In this document: positions 9,101-16,466 of the stretch, in pieces
Layout: every line of letters starts with the position of its first letter
How positions within the stretch are numbered: the stretch's first letter is position 1
Source of the DNA: Deltaproteobacteria bacterium
GTDB lineage: Bacteria; Desulfobacterota; DSM-4660; Desulfatiglandales; HGW-15
Assembly (NCBI GenBank): GCA_019308525.1
Contig: JAFDIC010000018.1
Span: 1 to 22,803 of the forward strand
Length of the DNA: 22,803 bases
Direction: 5' to 3'
The notes under the pieces: model-generated
Seen by the model: only the letters and a program-made list of their open reading frames with translations
Told to the model about the DNA's origin: nothing
Databases searched by the model: none
Position numbers and translations under genes: made by a program

Positions 9101-9214
9101 GAATTCATGGCATTCCCATTGATTCTTTTCAAAAAAGCTTGACCTTGGGCCCGTAGGTGCTCTATGAAGACAAAAACCCAAACGCTCTAATGTGAACTTT
9201 GCCCAAGTTTGCTC

Positions 9215-9245
9215 TTGACAAACCACCCGTTTCCAGTGCTATATG
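9215..9245 (+). promoter_or_regulatory. Candidate promoter for biotin carrier-carboxyltransferase operon
   Basis: An exact TTGACA (9215-9220) is followed after 19 bp by an extended -10 (TGC then TATATG, 9237-9245). The long spacer is a weakness, partly offset by the TGn extension. An alternative pair is TTGACC (9139-9144) with TATGAA (9163-9168). Transcription from the main candidate would start about 50 nt before the GTG at 9304. Confidence 0.45.
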
Positions 9246-9303
9246 AGAAGTTTTGTTGATCCTGGAAACCACAATAGAATACAAATCGAAGGAGGAAATT
9301 ACG

Positions 9304-9516
9304 GTGAGTGAAGTCACAGCCCCAATGGGAGGAAAGGTTATTGATGTCAAAGTAAAGGTTGGTGACACTGTGAACGAGAACGACGAAGTCGTGATATTGG
9401 AAGCCATGAAGATGGAGCTGCCCGTTGTGTCAACAGCATCAGGTACCGTCAAGGAGGTAAGGTGCAAAAGTGGTGACTCGGTCGAAGCAGACGCCGTTTT
9501 GATAGTCCTTGAATAG
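9304..9516 (+). CDS. mmdC: Biotin carboxyl carrier subunit (methylmalonyl-CoA decarboxylase gamma type)
   Basis: The frame is open from a TTG at 9253, but the GTG at 9304 is preferred: GGAGG lies 8 nt upstream, and the residues encoded before it do not belong to the domain. The resulting 70-aa protein is a bare biotinyl domain: APMGGKVIDVKV, then the biotinylation motif EAMKM with Lys36, ending 34 residues later as usual. The biotin on Lys36 would shuttle CO2 between the carboxyltransferase and the membrane Na+-pump subunit. Gamma subunits are typically about 120-150 aa with an Ala/Pro-rich linker before this domain; the linker is absent here. The carboxyltransferase gene starts 49 bp downstream, so the pair is an operon. 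A small acyl-CoA carboxylase carrier is the alternative. Confidence 0.85.
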   Translation: MSEVTAPMGGKVIDVKVKVGDTVNENDEVVILEAMKMELPVVSTASGTVKEVRCKSGDSVEADAVLIVLE

Positions 9517-9565
9517 GATCCCATTACATTGAAGGCGTCTCTCATATTCTTCGGAGCCTCACCCA

Positions 9566-11116
9566 ATGGAGATTGATAAGAAGATCAAGGAGCTGGAGAA
9601 AAGAAACATCGAGGCGGAACTCGGCGGCGGCCCCAAGCGGATAGAACAACAGCACGCCAAGGGCAAGATGACCGCCAGGGAGAGAGTAAGCTATCTCCTT
9701 GATGAGGGGAGTTTTCAAGAAATAGACAAGTTTGTGGTCCACAGGTGTCACGAGTTCGGGATGGAAAGGAAGAAAATCCCCGGCGACGGCGTCGTGACCG
9801 GTTACGGCACGATTGACGGCAGGCAGGTGTTCGTTTTTTCCCAGGACTTCACCGTATTCGGGGGGTCCCTGAGCGGTCCTTTTGGGGAGAAGGTCTGCAA
9901 GATCATGGACCTTGCAATGAAAGTCGGGGCACCTGTCGTCGGGTTGAACGACTCCGGAGGGGCCAGGATCCAGGAAGGTATCGTGAGCCTTGGGAGCTAC
10001 GGCGAAATATTCAGGAGGAACGTAAAGGCCTCCGGCGTGATTCCGCAGATCTCTGTCATCATGGGTCCCTGTGCCGGAGGTGCTGTCTATTCTCCGGCAC
10101 TTACGGACTTCATAATCATGGTCAAGGGCACAAGCAACATGTTCATTACGGGGCCCCAGGTGATAAAAGCTGTTACATCTGAAGATGTCACACCCGAGGA
10201 ACTGGGCGGAGCCATGACCCATAACACCAGGAGTGGCGTAGCCCAGTTTGCCGAGGATTCAGATATGGCGGCCCTGGACCGCGTAAAGGAGATATTCGGT
10301 TACCTGCCCCAGAACTTCAGGGAGCTTCCGCCAGCCCTCACACCCACTGATGACCCTGGGCGAACCGACAAATCTCTCAACAAGGTAGTCCCTGTGAATC
10401 CCAGGCTGCCCTATGATATGAAAGATATCATCCTTTCCGTACTGGACAACAAGCGGTTCCTTGAGATCCAAAAGCATTTCGCAAGGAATATCATTATAGG
10501 CCTTGGCAGGCTGAACGGAGAGGTAGTCGGAATAGTGGCCAACCAGCCAAGACACCTCGCTGGATGCCTCGACATCAACGCATCCCTGAAGGCCTCAAGG
10601 TTTGTGAGGATGTGTGACTGTTTCAACATACCCCTGGTGACCTTTGTGGATGTCCCGGGGTTCTTACCGGGGGTAAACCAGGAGCATGGAGGGATCATAA
10701 CCCACGGCTCCAAGGTGATATTCGCCTATTGTGAGGCCACGGTGCCCAAGATTACGGTCATAACCCGCAAGGCTTACGGAGGGGCCTATGATGTCATGTC
10801 GAGCAAACACCATGGGGGAGACATAAACTACGCTTATCCCACCGCAGAGATAGCGGTTATGGGGCCCGAGGGTGCTGTAAACATCATCTTTCGAAAGGAG
10901 ATCGAGAGATCAAAGGATCCCGAGGCAACCAGGGAAAAACTGGTCAAGGAATACAGGGAAAATTTTGCCAGCCCCTTTAAGGCAGCTGAACTTGGCTATG
11001 TAGACCAGATCATATACCCGGAAAACACGCGCCCCCATCTCATTCATGCCCTTACCATGCTCAAGGCCAAGAGGGAAAAACCCCCTGAAAAGAAGCACGG
11101 CAACATTCCACTGTAG
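9566..11116 (+). CDS. mmdA: Methylmalonyl-CoA carboxyltransferase (MmdA/PccB family)
   Basis: A 516-aa acyl-CoA carboxyltransferase subunit with both crotonase-like halves. The N-terminal half contains [18 protein letters not shown] (about 33-50), [24 protein letters not shown] (acyl-CoA oxyanion region) and [16 protein letters not shown]. The C-terminal half contains [20 protein letters not shown] and [16 protein letters not shown] (biotin side). Length and motifs match propionyl-CoA carboxylase beta and methylmalonyl-CoA decarboxylase alpha (about 510 aa) rather than the longer (about 587 aa) glutaconyl-CoA decarboxylase GcdA. With the carrier immediately upstream and a Na+-pump beta subunit nearby, decarboxylation of methylmalonyl-CoA to propionyl-CoA is the likely role. 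No biotin carboxylase gene is visible, which argues against an ATP-driven carboxylase. The ribosome binding site is weak (CGGAGC). Confidence 0.88.
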   Translation: MEIDKKIKELEKRNIEAELGGGPKRIEQQHAKGKMTARERVSYLLDEGSFQEIDKFVVHRCHEFGMERKKIPGDGVVTGYGTIDGRQVFVFSQDFTVFGGSLSGPFGEKVCKIMDLAMKVGAPVVGLNDSGGARIQEGIVSLGSYGEIFRRNVKASGVIPQISVIMGPCAGGAVYSPALTDFIIMVKGTSNMFITGPQVIKAVTSEDVTPEELGGAMTHNTRSGVAQFAEDSDMAALDRVKEIFGYLPQNFRELPPALTPTDDPGRTDKSLNKVVPVNPRLPYDMKDIILSVLDNKRFLEIQKHFARNIIIGLGRLNGEVVGIVANQPRHLAGCLDINASLKASRFVRMCDCFNIPLVTFVDVPGFLPGVNQEHGGIITHGSKVIFAYCEATVPKITVITRKAYGGAYDVMSSKHHGGDINYAYPTAEIAVMGPEGAVNIIFRKEIERSKDPEATREKLVKEYRENFASPFKAAELGYVDQIIYPENTRPHLIHALTMLKAKREKPPEKKHGNIPL

Positions 11117-11288
11117 CTGCCGATACCCTGTCAATGCTTTGCGATGAAGGCCCCTGTAAACTTCGCTGCCAATTGCCAAGAGTTTGACCGGTAACAAGTA
11201 GCACGCCTGTCCCGCACTATGAGTCGCGTTGCAAAACCGGGTCAGATGCCTTCCGGACTTCGCCCCCTTCCTCTGGATACCCGGGGCA

Positions 11289-11756
11289 CTACTTTTTGCG
11301 TTCCAGCCTGTTGGCAAAGCGCGAAATAATGGCTCCCGAAAGGCTCATCCCGATGAGCAAGAAAAGGAGCACCACGAAGACACCCACGTATCTGAGAACT
11401 AGGGTCCCCATTATCCAGGTCCAGCTATCTTTACTGATGACCACCCTGGTGCCCCCCTCATAATGTTTGGATATTGTTATGGAATGCCAGGCCTCCTTCC
11501 CGTCGTCTTCGATGTATGTGGCCTCCTTCCAGTCCCTGATCCTTATGTCTTGAAGCCCTTTCAGTGCTTCTTTGTAGTACCTCAAGACTTCATCGTGGCT
11601 CAAATCCGTTTTCATCTCCAGCTTGGTGTGGGATTTATGAACCACCTTCCCCCCGGGTATAAGGGGAGCACCAAGGAACTCGTCCGCAATGGAGAAGCCA
11701 GGATGCATGAAAAAGCAAGTGTGGAGAAATATGACAACAAAAAGACATCTTTTCAT
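11289..11756 (-). CDS. Exported/membrane protein of unknown function, possible gamma/delta partner of the Na+ pump
   Basis: An upstream ATG at 11798 exists, but the ATG at 11756 gives a clean signal peptide and has GGGGGAT upstream; it yields 155 aa. Residues 1-24 form a signal peptide (MKRCLFVVIFLH, cleavage after SIA). Residues about 25-112 form a soluble periplasmic domain (PLIPGGKVVHK, EVLRYYKEALKG). A single transmembrane helix covers about 116-144 (LVLRYVGVFVVLLFLLIGMS), followed by a basic cytoplasmic tail ending ERKK. The gene lies 60 bp after the decarboxylase beta gene on the same strand. The helix and tail recall the anchoring helix of OadG/MmdD gamma/delta subunits, but here the helix is C-terminal behind an exported domain. 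Involvement in the decarboxylase complex is inference from position and helix character; no family is recognised with certainty. Confidence 0.7.
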   Translation of the reverse strand: MKRCLFVVIFLHTCFFMHPGFSIADEFLGAPLIPGGKVVHKSHTKLEMKTDLSHDEVLRYYKEALKGLQDIRIRDWKEATYIEDDGKEAWHSITISKHYEGGTRVVISKDSWTWIMGTLVLRYVGVFVVLLFLLIGMSLSGAIISRFANRLERKK

Positions 11757-11816
11757 CTTCGGATCCCCCCAAGGTTCGGCAAAATTTCTAAACCTCATGC
11801 CTTCTACCTTCTCCTC

Positions 11817-12959
11817 TCAATCAAACATCGCTATAAACATGCCCGCGGCCGCTGCTGAACCAATCACACCTGCCAGGTTCGGCCCCATGGCGTGCATGAG
11901 CAAATGGTTGGTCTTGTCGTACTTCAGTCCCTGTAGCTGGGAAACCCTCGCAGCCATGGGAACCGCAGATACCCCTGCCGATCCTATCAGAGGGTTGATC
12001 TTTTCCTTCAAGAACAGATTCATCGCCTTGACCGTCAATATTCCGCCTACTGTGCAAACCGCAAAATCAATCAGGCCCAGACCGAAAATAAATAACGGTT
12101 TCCAGCTCAAGAAATTATCCGCATGCATGGTGGCGCCCACGGATATGCCGAGGAAGATCGTTACGATGTTCATGAGGGAGCCCTGGGCCGTATCGGTCAG
12201 CCTCGCGACCACGCCGCTTTCTTTCATGAGGTTTCCCAGCATAAACATGCCCATAAGCGGCACCACGGAAGGGACCAGCAGGGCGATTATTCCAGCCGAG
12301 ACCAGGGGAAAAAGGATCTTTTCCGTTTTTGAAACAGGTCTAAGTTGCCGCATGCGGATCTTCCTTTCCTTGTCCGTTGTCAGCAACCGCATTATTCCAG
12401 GCTGTATCAGGGGGACCATCGCCATATAGGAATAGGCTGCGAGCGCGTTGGGACCCAGGAGCTGGGGGGCCAAGTGCTGCGTCAGATAAACTGTAGTGGG
12501 TCCATCGGCTCCTCCAATTATTCCCACAGAGGCGGCCTCCTTTAGGGTAAAGCCAGCCAGCACCGTGCCTGTGAAGGTGACAAAGACTCCTAACTGGGCT
12601 CCCGCCCCTATTATCAATGTCTTGGGGTTGGCGATCAGGGGGCCAAAATCGGTCATAGCCCCGAGCCCCAGAAAGATCACGCAGGGTATCACTTCCCACT
12701 CCAGCCCGTAGTGATAAAAGATCTGGAGCAACTGGGCATGGCCGTGGGAATAGCCCATTAGTGGCACAAGAGGAAAGTTGACTACAAATATGCCGAACCC
12801 GATGGGCAAAAGCAGGAGCGGCTCATACTTTTTCGCTATGGCGAGGTACATGAAAAGAGACCCTACGCCCCACATTATTATCAACTTTGCCTGGAAGTTG
12901 AAGACTCCCGTGGTGTGAACAATACCCCTGAGCATATCCAAGATTTCATTTACACCCAT
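11817..12959 (-). CDS. mmdB: Na+-translocating decarboxylase beta subunit (OadB/GcdB/MmdB)
   Basis: A 380-aa polytopic membrane protein of the Na+-transporting carboxylic acid decarboxylase beta family. Hallmarks include [19 protein letters not shown] (96-114), [10 protein letters not shown] with Asp152 (equivalent to the essential D203 of Klebsiella OadB), [14 protein letters not shown], and [15 protein letters not shown] near the C-terminus, all lining the Na+ path. It decarboxylates carboxybiotin and exports Na+. Substrate specificity is set by the alpha subunit; the MmdA-type carboxyltransferase and methylmalonyl-CoA mutase nearby point to methylmalonyl-CoA. The N-terminus ([12 protein letters not shown]) is normal for the family. 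The ribosome binding site (GAGGTG) is about 11 nt away. The gene heads a minus-strand pair with the 155-aa membrane protein and has its own promoter, divergent from the mutase genes. Confidence 0.92.
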   Translation of the reverse strand: MGVNEILDMLRGIVHTTGVFNFQAKLIIMWGVGSLFMYLAIAKKYEPLLLLPIGFGIFVVNFPLVPLMGYSHGHAQLLQIFYHYGLEWEVIPCVIFLGLGAMTDFGPLIANPKTLIIGAGAQLGVFVTFTGTVLAGFTLKEAASVGIIGGADGPTTVYLTQHLAPQLLGPNALAAYSYMAMVPLIQPGIMRLLTTDKERKIRMRQLRPVSKTEKILFPLVSAGIIALLVPSVVPLMGMFMLGNLMKESGVVARLTDTAQGSLMNIVTIFLGISVGATMHADNFLSWKPLFIFGLGLIDFAVCTVGGILTVKAMNLFLKEKINPLIGSAGVSAVPMAARVSQLQGLKYDKTNHLLMHAMGPNLAGVIGSAAAAGMFIAMFD

Positions 12960-13106
12960 TGCCTTGATGCACCTCTCGCGCTAGAATCTATCCTGCCTGT
13001 CGATTGTTGAGACACGGCCCCAAAAAATACCAGACAATCGTTCCTTGCCCGAAGCCCGGATCTTCCCTTTGGCTTTTCCGCCTGGTGTCAGGCCGGCTCT
13101 CCTTTT

Positions 13107-13124
13107 GGGGGTTACGCAACCCCC
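13107..13124 (-). repeat. Perfect hairpin in mmdB leader
   Basis: GGGGGTT and AACCCCC flank the tetranucleotide ACGC (plus strand), a 7-bp perfect stem. On the minus strand it lies about 25-42 nt after the predicted mmdB start site and is followed by AAAAGG, so it is not a terminator. A 5' mRNA-stabilising hairpin or a protein site is possible. Confidence 0.4.
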
Positions 13125-13155
13125 GTGATGAGTCTTTCAAACAGTTGCGTTAGGC

Positions 13156-13184
13156 GCTATAGTCCACCAACCCACCTTTGTCAA
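13156..13184 (-). promoter_or_regulatory. Promoter for mmdB (minus strand)
   Basis: On the minus strand an exact TTGACA (13184-13179) and TATAGC (13161-13156, 4 of 6 matches) are separated by 17 bp. The predicted start is near 13149. The -35 box is part of the inverted repeat TTGTCAA/TTGACAA shared with the divergent promoter. Confidence 0.55.
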
Positions 13185-13197
13185 GGGCAAAATTGAT

Positions 13198-13226
13198 TTG
13201 ACAAGACTTAAGAACTATGGAATAAC
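13198..13226 (+). promoter_or_regulatory. Promoter for methylmalonyl-CoA mutase genes (plus strand)
   Basis: An exact TTGACA (13198-13203) and AATAAC (13221-13226, 4 of 6 matches) are separated by 17 bp. The predicted start is near 13233, giving a leader of about 205 nt before the ATG at 13440. The -35 boxes of the two divergent promoters lie 13 bp apart. Confidence 0.45.
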
Positions 13227-13439
13227 TCCGTTTCTGTATGCCCATTCGAGCGAAGCTTCTTTTTGTCCTTGTCGGCGCATTCGCTGAAAGCTCAACACTT
13301 GAAATGATGTCACACGCCTGACAGGGCTGTGAGAGGGGAATTTGAAGGTGATCTTATCTGGAGCAGCACACAATGCCCAACAGGGTTTTCTTCGCTCTGG
13401 AGGCTCTAGCAGCAATGAAGGCATGGAAAGGGCTCAGGG

Positions 13440-15119
13440 ATGTCTCGCGAGAAGGAACTTGAGAGAATAGAGGAGCGATTCAATAAGTGGAACGGGAATG
13501 TGGAGAAGGGCCTCCAAGAACGGCCTGAGAGGAAGGAGGTCTTTGAGAACAACTCCGGCATCCTCATCAAGAGGCTCTATACGCCCCTTGATACCCAGGA
13601 ACTGGATTATGTCCAGGACCTGGGCTTTCCGGGAGAGCCCCCCTTTACTAGGGGGATCCAGCCCACCATGTACAGGGGTAGATACTGGACCATGAGACAG
13701 TATGCGGGCTATGGGACCGCGGAAGAGTCAAACAGGCGTTACAAGTTTCTCCTGGAGCAAGGGCAAACGGGCCTCTCAGTCGCCTTTGATCTGCCTACAC
13801 AGATAGGATATGATTCGGACCACGAGTTGGCGCTTGGGGAGGTCGGAAAGGTCGGCGTGGCCATCTCATCTTTGCGGGATATGGAAACCCTCTTTGATGG
13901 TATCCCTCTCGACAGAGTCAGCACATCCATGACTATCAACGCCCCTGCTGCGGTCCTCCTTGCCATGTACATTGCGGTCGCTGAGGAACAGGGAGTTCCT
14001 TTACAAAAGCTGAGGGGCACCGTACAGAATGATATTCTAAAGGAGTATACTTCCAGGGGCACCTATATCTTCCCTCCCAGACCTTCCATGCGACTGATCA
14101 CAGACATTTTCTCATTTTGCGCAAAGAATATGCCCCAGTGGAACACCATAAGCATCAGCGGTTACCACATCCGGGAGGCAGGGTCCACTGCGATACAGGA
14201 GGTGGCCTTTACCCTCGCCAACGGCATAGCATACGTGGAGGCCGCCCTTGACGCCGGTCTTGATGTAGACGTCTTTGGACCGAGGCTGTCCTTCTTTTTC
14301 AATGCCCACCTGGATTTCTTCGAAGAGATCGCCAAGTTCCGTGCTGCAAGGCGACTCTGGGCCAAGATCATGACGGAGCGATTCAAAGCCAAGAACCCCC
14401 GCTCCGCGATGCTTCGATTCCACACCCAGACCGCAGGATGCACCCTGACCGCCCAGCAACCCCAGAACAACATCGCCAGGGTGGCCTTCCAGGCCCTTTC
14501 CGCCGTCCTCGGAGGGACCCAGTCACTTCATACAAACTCCATGGACGAGGCCCTCTGTCTACCCTCCGAGGATGCTGTGCGGATTGCCTTGAGGACGCAA
14601 CAATTGATCGCCCATGAAATCGGCGTTGCTGACACGATTGATCCACTGGGGGGCTCATACTACTTGGAAAGCTTGACGGAAGAGATATGTGCTAGGGCTC
14701 AGCAGTATATCACCAAGATAGATCAAATGGGAGGGGCAGTTGCCGCCATTGAAAAGGGTTATGTTCAGAGGGAAATCCAGGAGAGTGCTTACAGGTACCA
14801 GCGGGAGATCGAGAGCGGGGAGAGGGTAGTGGTGGGCCTGAACCGCTTCAGGGTCCAGGAAGAGCAATCCATCCGGTTACAGAGGGTTGACCCGGCGGTG
14901 CGTCTTGCTCAGATAGAACGCCTCAAGGCCTTGAAATCAGATAGGGACAGGGGCCGGGTTGCAAAGTGCCTTTCAGTATTGAGGCACGCGGCCTCCGCTG
15001 GCGAGAATCTCTTGCCTTCCATCCTTGAGGCTGTCAAGGCCGGATGTACCATGGGAGAGATCTGTGATGCCCTTAGGGACGTATTCGGGGAATATCGCCA
15101 GGCAGACACTTTGACTTGA
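13440..15119 (+). CDS. mcmA: Methylmalonyl-CoA mutase, large (catalytic) subunit
   Basis: A 559-aa TIM-barrel subunit of the B12-dependent acyl-CoA mutase family. It lacks the C-terminal cobalamin domain, which is encoded by the next gene (two-subunit form, as in archaea and many anaerobes). Conserved blocks are [20 protein letters not shown] (71-90), [26 protein letters not shown] and [11 protein letters not shown] (238-248). By comparison with the Propionibacterium enzyme, Tyr88 (Y89), Arg218 (R207) and His243 (H244) are kept. The Tyr/Arg pair favours methylmalonyl-CoA over isobutyryl- or 2-hydroxyisobutyryl-CoA. It interconverts succinyl-CoA and (R)-methylmalonyl-CoA. AAAGGG precedes the ATG. 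The small subunit follows after 37 bp. Epimerase and the G-protein chaperone MeaB are not in the window. Confidence 0.93.
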   Translation: MSREKELERIEERFNKWNGNVEKGLQERPERKEVFENNSGILIKRLYTPLDTQELDYVQDLGFPGEPPFTRGIQPTMYRGRYWTMRQYAGYGTAEESNRRYKFLLEQGQTGLSVAFDLPTQIGYDSDHELALGEVGKVGVAISSLRDMETLFDGIPLDRVSTSMTINAPAAVLLAMYIAVAEEQGVPLQKLRGTVQNDILKEYTSRGTYIFPPRPSMRLITDIFSFCAKNMPQWNTISISGYHIREAGSTAIQEVAFTLANGIAYVEAALDAGLDVDVFGPRLSFFFNAHLDFFEEIAKFRAARRLWAKIMTERFKAKNPRSAMLRFHTQTAGCTLTAQQPQNNIARVAFQALSAVLGGTQSLHTNSMDEALCLPSEDAVRIALRTQQLIAHEIGVADTIDPLGGSYYLESLTEEICARAQQYITKIDQMGGAVAAIEKGYVQREIQESAYRYQREIESGERVVVGLNRFRVQEEQSIRLQRVDPAVRLAQIERLKALKSDRDRGRVAKCLSVLRHAASAGENLLPSILEAVKAGCTMGEICDALRDVFGEYRQADTLT

Positions 15120-15156
15120 CAGGGGACTTTTGGTTTAACCGGGCTGTGAGACTGTG

Positions 15157-15591
15157 ATGGGTGAAAACATGAAATCCAAGAACAATCAAGTTAAAAGGCA
15201 TATCAGGGTCCTTGCGGCAAAACCCGGACTGGACGGCCATGACAGGGGCATCAAGGTAATCGCCAGGGCCTTGATGGACGCGGGAATGGAGGTAATATAC
15301 ACCGGAATCAGGCAGACGCCGATGCAGATAGTGGATGCCGCCATACAGGAAGACGTGGACGTCATCGCCATGAGCATCCTCTCCGGCGCCCATGATCACC
15401 TCTTCCCCAGGGTGATGGAACTCCTGAAGGAGAAGGGAGTGGAAGATATCCTGGTCATAGGGGGCGGAATCATACCCCGGGAAGATACCCCGGCCCTGAA
15501 GGAAGCGGGAATTGCAGAGATATTCGGTCCGGGCACGACCACGAACGAGGTAATCGATTTTATCAGAAACAACCTCAAGAAATACAGGTGA
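15157..15591 (+). CDS. mcmB: Methylmalonyl-CoA mutase, small (cobalamin-binding) subunit
   Basis: A 144-aa B12-binding domain with the base-off/His-on motif DGHDRG (Asp26, His28, Gly31), the SILSGAH loop and GGGIIP, homologous to the C-terminal domain of fused mutases. His28 should coordinate cobalt of adenosylcobalamin. Starts are ambiguous: GTG 15154, ATG 15157 or ATG 15169. The last has GGGTGA at close spacing and would remove four residues; the core domain is unaffected. The gene directly follows the large subunit and completes the two-gene mutase. Its stop codon lies inside a hairpin that probably terminates the operon. Confidence 0.93.
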   Translation: MGENMKSKNNQVKRHIRVLAAKPGLDGHDRGIKVIARALMDAGMEVIYTGIRQTPMQIVDAAIQEDVDVIAMSILSGAHDHLFPRVMELLKEKGVEDILVIGGGIIPREDTPALKEAGIAEIFGPGTTTNEVIDFIRNNLKKYR

Positions 15592-15616
15592 TGGCCCTAA
15601 GGGATCACTCGTTTTT
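15588..15616. terminator. Terminator overlapping the stop codons of mcmB and dch
   Basis: GTGAT-gg-CCC-taa-GGG-ATCAC forms an 8-bp stem with a two-base bulge (15588-15608), followed on plus by TCG and TTTTT (15612-15616). The left arm holds the mcmB TGA (15589-15591) and the right arm holds the dch TGA (15605-15607, minus). It should end the mutase transcript. On minus only a weak T-rich tract follows, so termination of dch is less certain. Confidence 0.5.
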
Positions 15617-16372
15617 CCACTCCGGCTTTCTCTTCTCCAGGAATGCCTTCAATCCCTCGTTTGCATCGTGGGTCTTCATCAACTGGTTCAGGTAAATATC
15701 TTCTATGGGCCTCAAGGAGGAATCGAAATCATCCTTCAGACCGGCCAAGACGGCCCGCTTCGTGATCCGGAGAATCTCTGCGCTCAGTTTGAGATAGGGG
15801 GCCAGGAATTCCAGAGTCTTCTGCTCCAACTCATCATCCTTGAAGACCCTGTTCACAAGGCCTATCTGCAAGGCATCCCGGGCCGAGATTATCCTTCCGG
15901 AGAGGATCAAATCCATGGCCGCCTTGTGTCCGATGATCCTCGGGAGTCTCTGGGCCGCTATGGGAGGAAAGACCCCTACCTGTATCTCAGGCTGGCCCAG
16001 CTTGGCGCTCTCCGAGGCAAGGAAGAGGTCGCAAAACAGGGCAATTTCACATCCCCCACCCAGACAGGAGCCGTAGACGGAGGATACGGTGGGGATCTCG
16101 AACCTGTCCAGCAGCCTGAAGATCTCGTGAAAGGTCTCTATCATCTTGGGCGCCATGTCCCCCATGTGTTCACCCACGTCCACGCCGGCAGAGAAGCACT
16201 TGCCCTGTGCCATGAACAGGAGCACCTTGAGGTCCTTTAATTCGAGCCACTTCTTGAGGAGATCATTGATCTCCTCCATCATGGCAATGTTAAGGATATT
16301 AACCGGAGGCCGGTTAAATGTGACAGTCCCCAGCCCCTCCTTTATCTCGTGGATGATATGCTCATATGCCAT
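15605..16372 (-). CDS. dch: Cyclohexa-1,5-diene-1-carbonyl-CoA hydratase (crotonase family)
   Basis: A 255-aa crotonase-fold protein. The oxyanion-hole segments are CFSAGVD (59-65) and YGSCLGGGCEIA (100-111). VGEHM (66-70) and GQPEIQVGVFPP (126-137, Glu129) resemble the corresponding segments of characterised dienoyl-CoA hydratases (Dch/BamR). The enzyme adds water to the dienoyl-CoA formed by benzoyl-CoA reductase, giving 6-hydroxycyclohex-1-ene-1-carbonyl-CoA, in the cytoplasm. The assignment rests on these motifs and on the two upstream genes encoding the next two steps (oah, had). Alone it would be called only an enoyl-CoA hydratase. The ATG has GGAGGG 9 nt upstream. A hairpin with a T-run separates it from oah, so it may be expressed by read-through. 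Confidence 0.8.
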   Translation of the reverse strand: MAYEHIIHEIKEGLGTVTFNRPPVNILNIAMMEEINDLLKKWLELKDLKVLLFMAQGKCFSAGVDVGEHMGDMAPKMIETFHEIFRLLDRFEIPTVSSVYGSCLGGGCEIALFCDLFLASESAKLGQPEIQVGVFPPIAAQRLPRIIGHKAAMDLILSGRIISARDALQIGLVNRVFKDDELEQKTLEFLAPYLKLSAEILRITKRAVLAGLKDDFDSSLRPIEDIYLNQLMKTHDANEGLKAFLEKRKPEWKNE

Positions 16373-16399
16373 ATCGAGAACCCTCCTTCCGCCACTCCC

Positions 16400-16434
16400 A
16401 AAAATGGCAGGAGGGCCGAAGGGCCCTGCCTGCC
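16400..16434 (-). terminator. Hairpin with T-run between oah and dch
   Basis: On the minus strand GGCAGGCAGGGCC pairs with GGCCCTCCTGCC across a very short loop with one bulged base (16434-16406), about 12 bp and GC-rich. One A and TTTTT (16404-16400) follow. This has the form of an intrinsic terminator inside a same-strand cluster, 28 nt before the dch ATG, so it may act as an attenuator that lowers dch expression relative to oah. Confidence 0.6.
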
Positions 16435-16466
16435 GTCATGGCCTGGCATTTGTGATCCACCTGGAA

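Larger units (their letters stand above)
8981..9303. other. 323-bp divergent region between pilC and the biotin carrier gene
   Basis: The region holds two divergent promoter candidates, described separately: one for pilC-pilS (minus) and one for the biotin carrier-carboxyltransferase pair (plus). It also contains an AT-rich tract at about 9050-9095. A minus-strand open frame crossing it has no family resemblance or ribosome binding site. Confidence 0.6.
12960..13439. other. 480-bp divergent regulatory region between mmdB and the mutase genes
   Basis: This gene-free stretch carries two back-to-back promoters and long putative 5' leaders on both sides: about 190 nt before mmdB and about 205 nt before the mutase. 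The mmdB leader contains inverted repeats at 13107-13124 and 13001-13040 (CGATTGT/ACAATCG, 26-nt spacing). No cobalamin riboswitch signature (B12 box) was recognised before the B12-dependent mutase. Confidence 0.55.

Noticed and set aside
9162..9566. 134-codon open frame on minus across the biotin carrier gene
   Set aside because: Ser/Thr-rich shadow of the carrier sequence with no family resemblance. It also spans the plus-strand promoter.
9542..10222. 226-codon open frame on minus antisense to mmdA
   Set aside because: It is a shadow of the carboxyltransferase gene, with odd composition and no start signal.
9566..11116. Glutaconyl-CoA decarboxylase alpha subunit (tempting in a benzoyl-CoA context)
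   Set aside because: The 516-aa length and motifs follow MmdA/PccB, not the longer GcdA type, and a methylmalonyl-CoA mutase is adjacent. Kept only as an alternative substrate idea.
11689..12429. 246-codon open frame on plus antisense to mmdB
   Set aside because: It is composed of complement-strand codons of a conserved membrane protein, with no recognisable domain.
13310..13332. CRP/FNR-like site in the mutase leader (TCACA-N13-TGTGA)
   Set aside because: The half-sites are in reversed order and the spacing does not fit CRP or FNR; probably chance.
13233..13439. Cobalamin riboswitch in the leader of the B12-dependent mutase
   Set aside because: The long leader made this plausible, but no B12-box-like GCCACTG core or characteristic stem arrangement could be found by eye.
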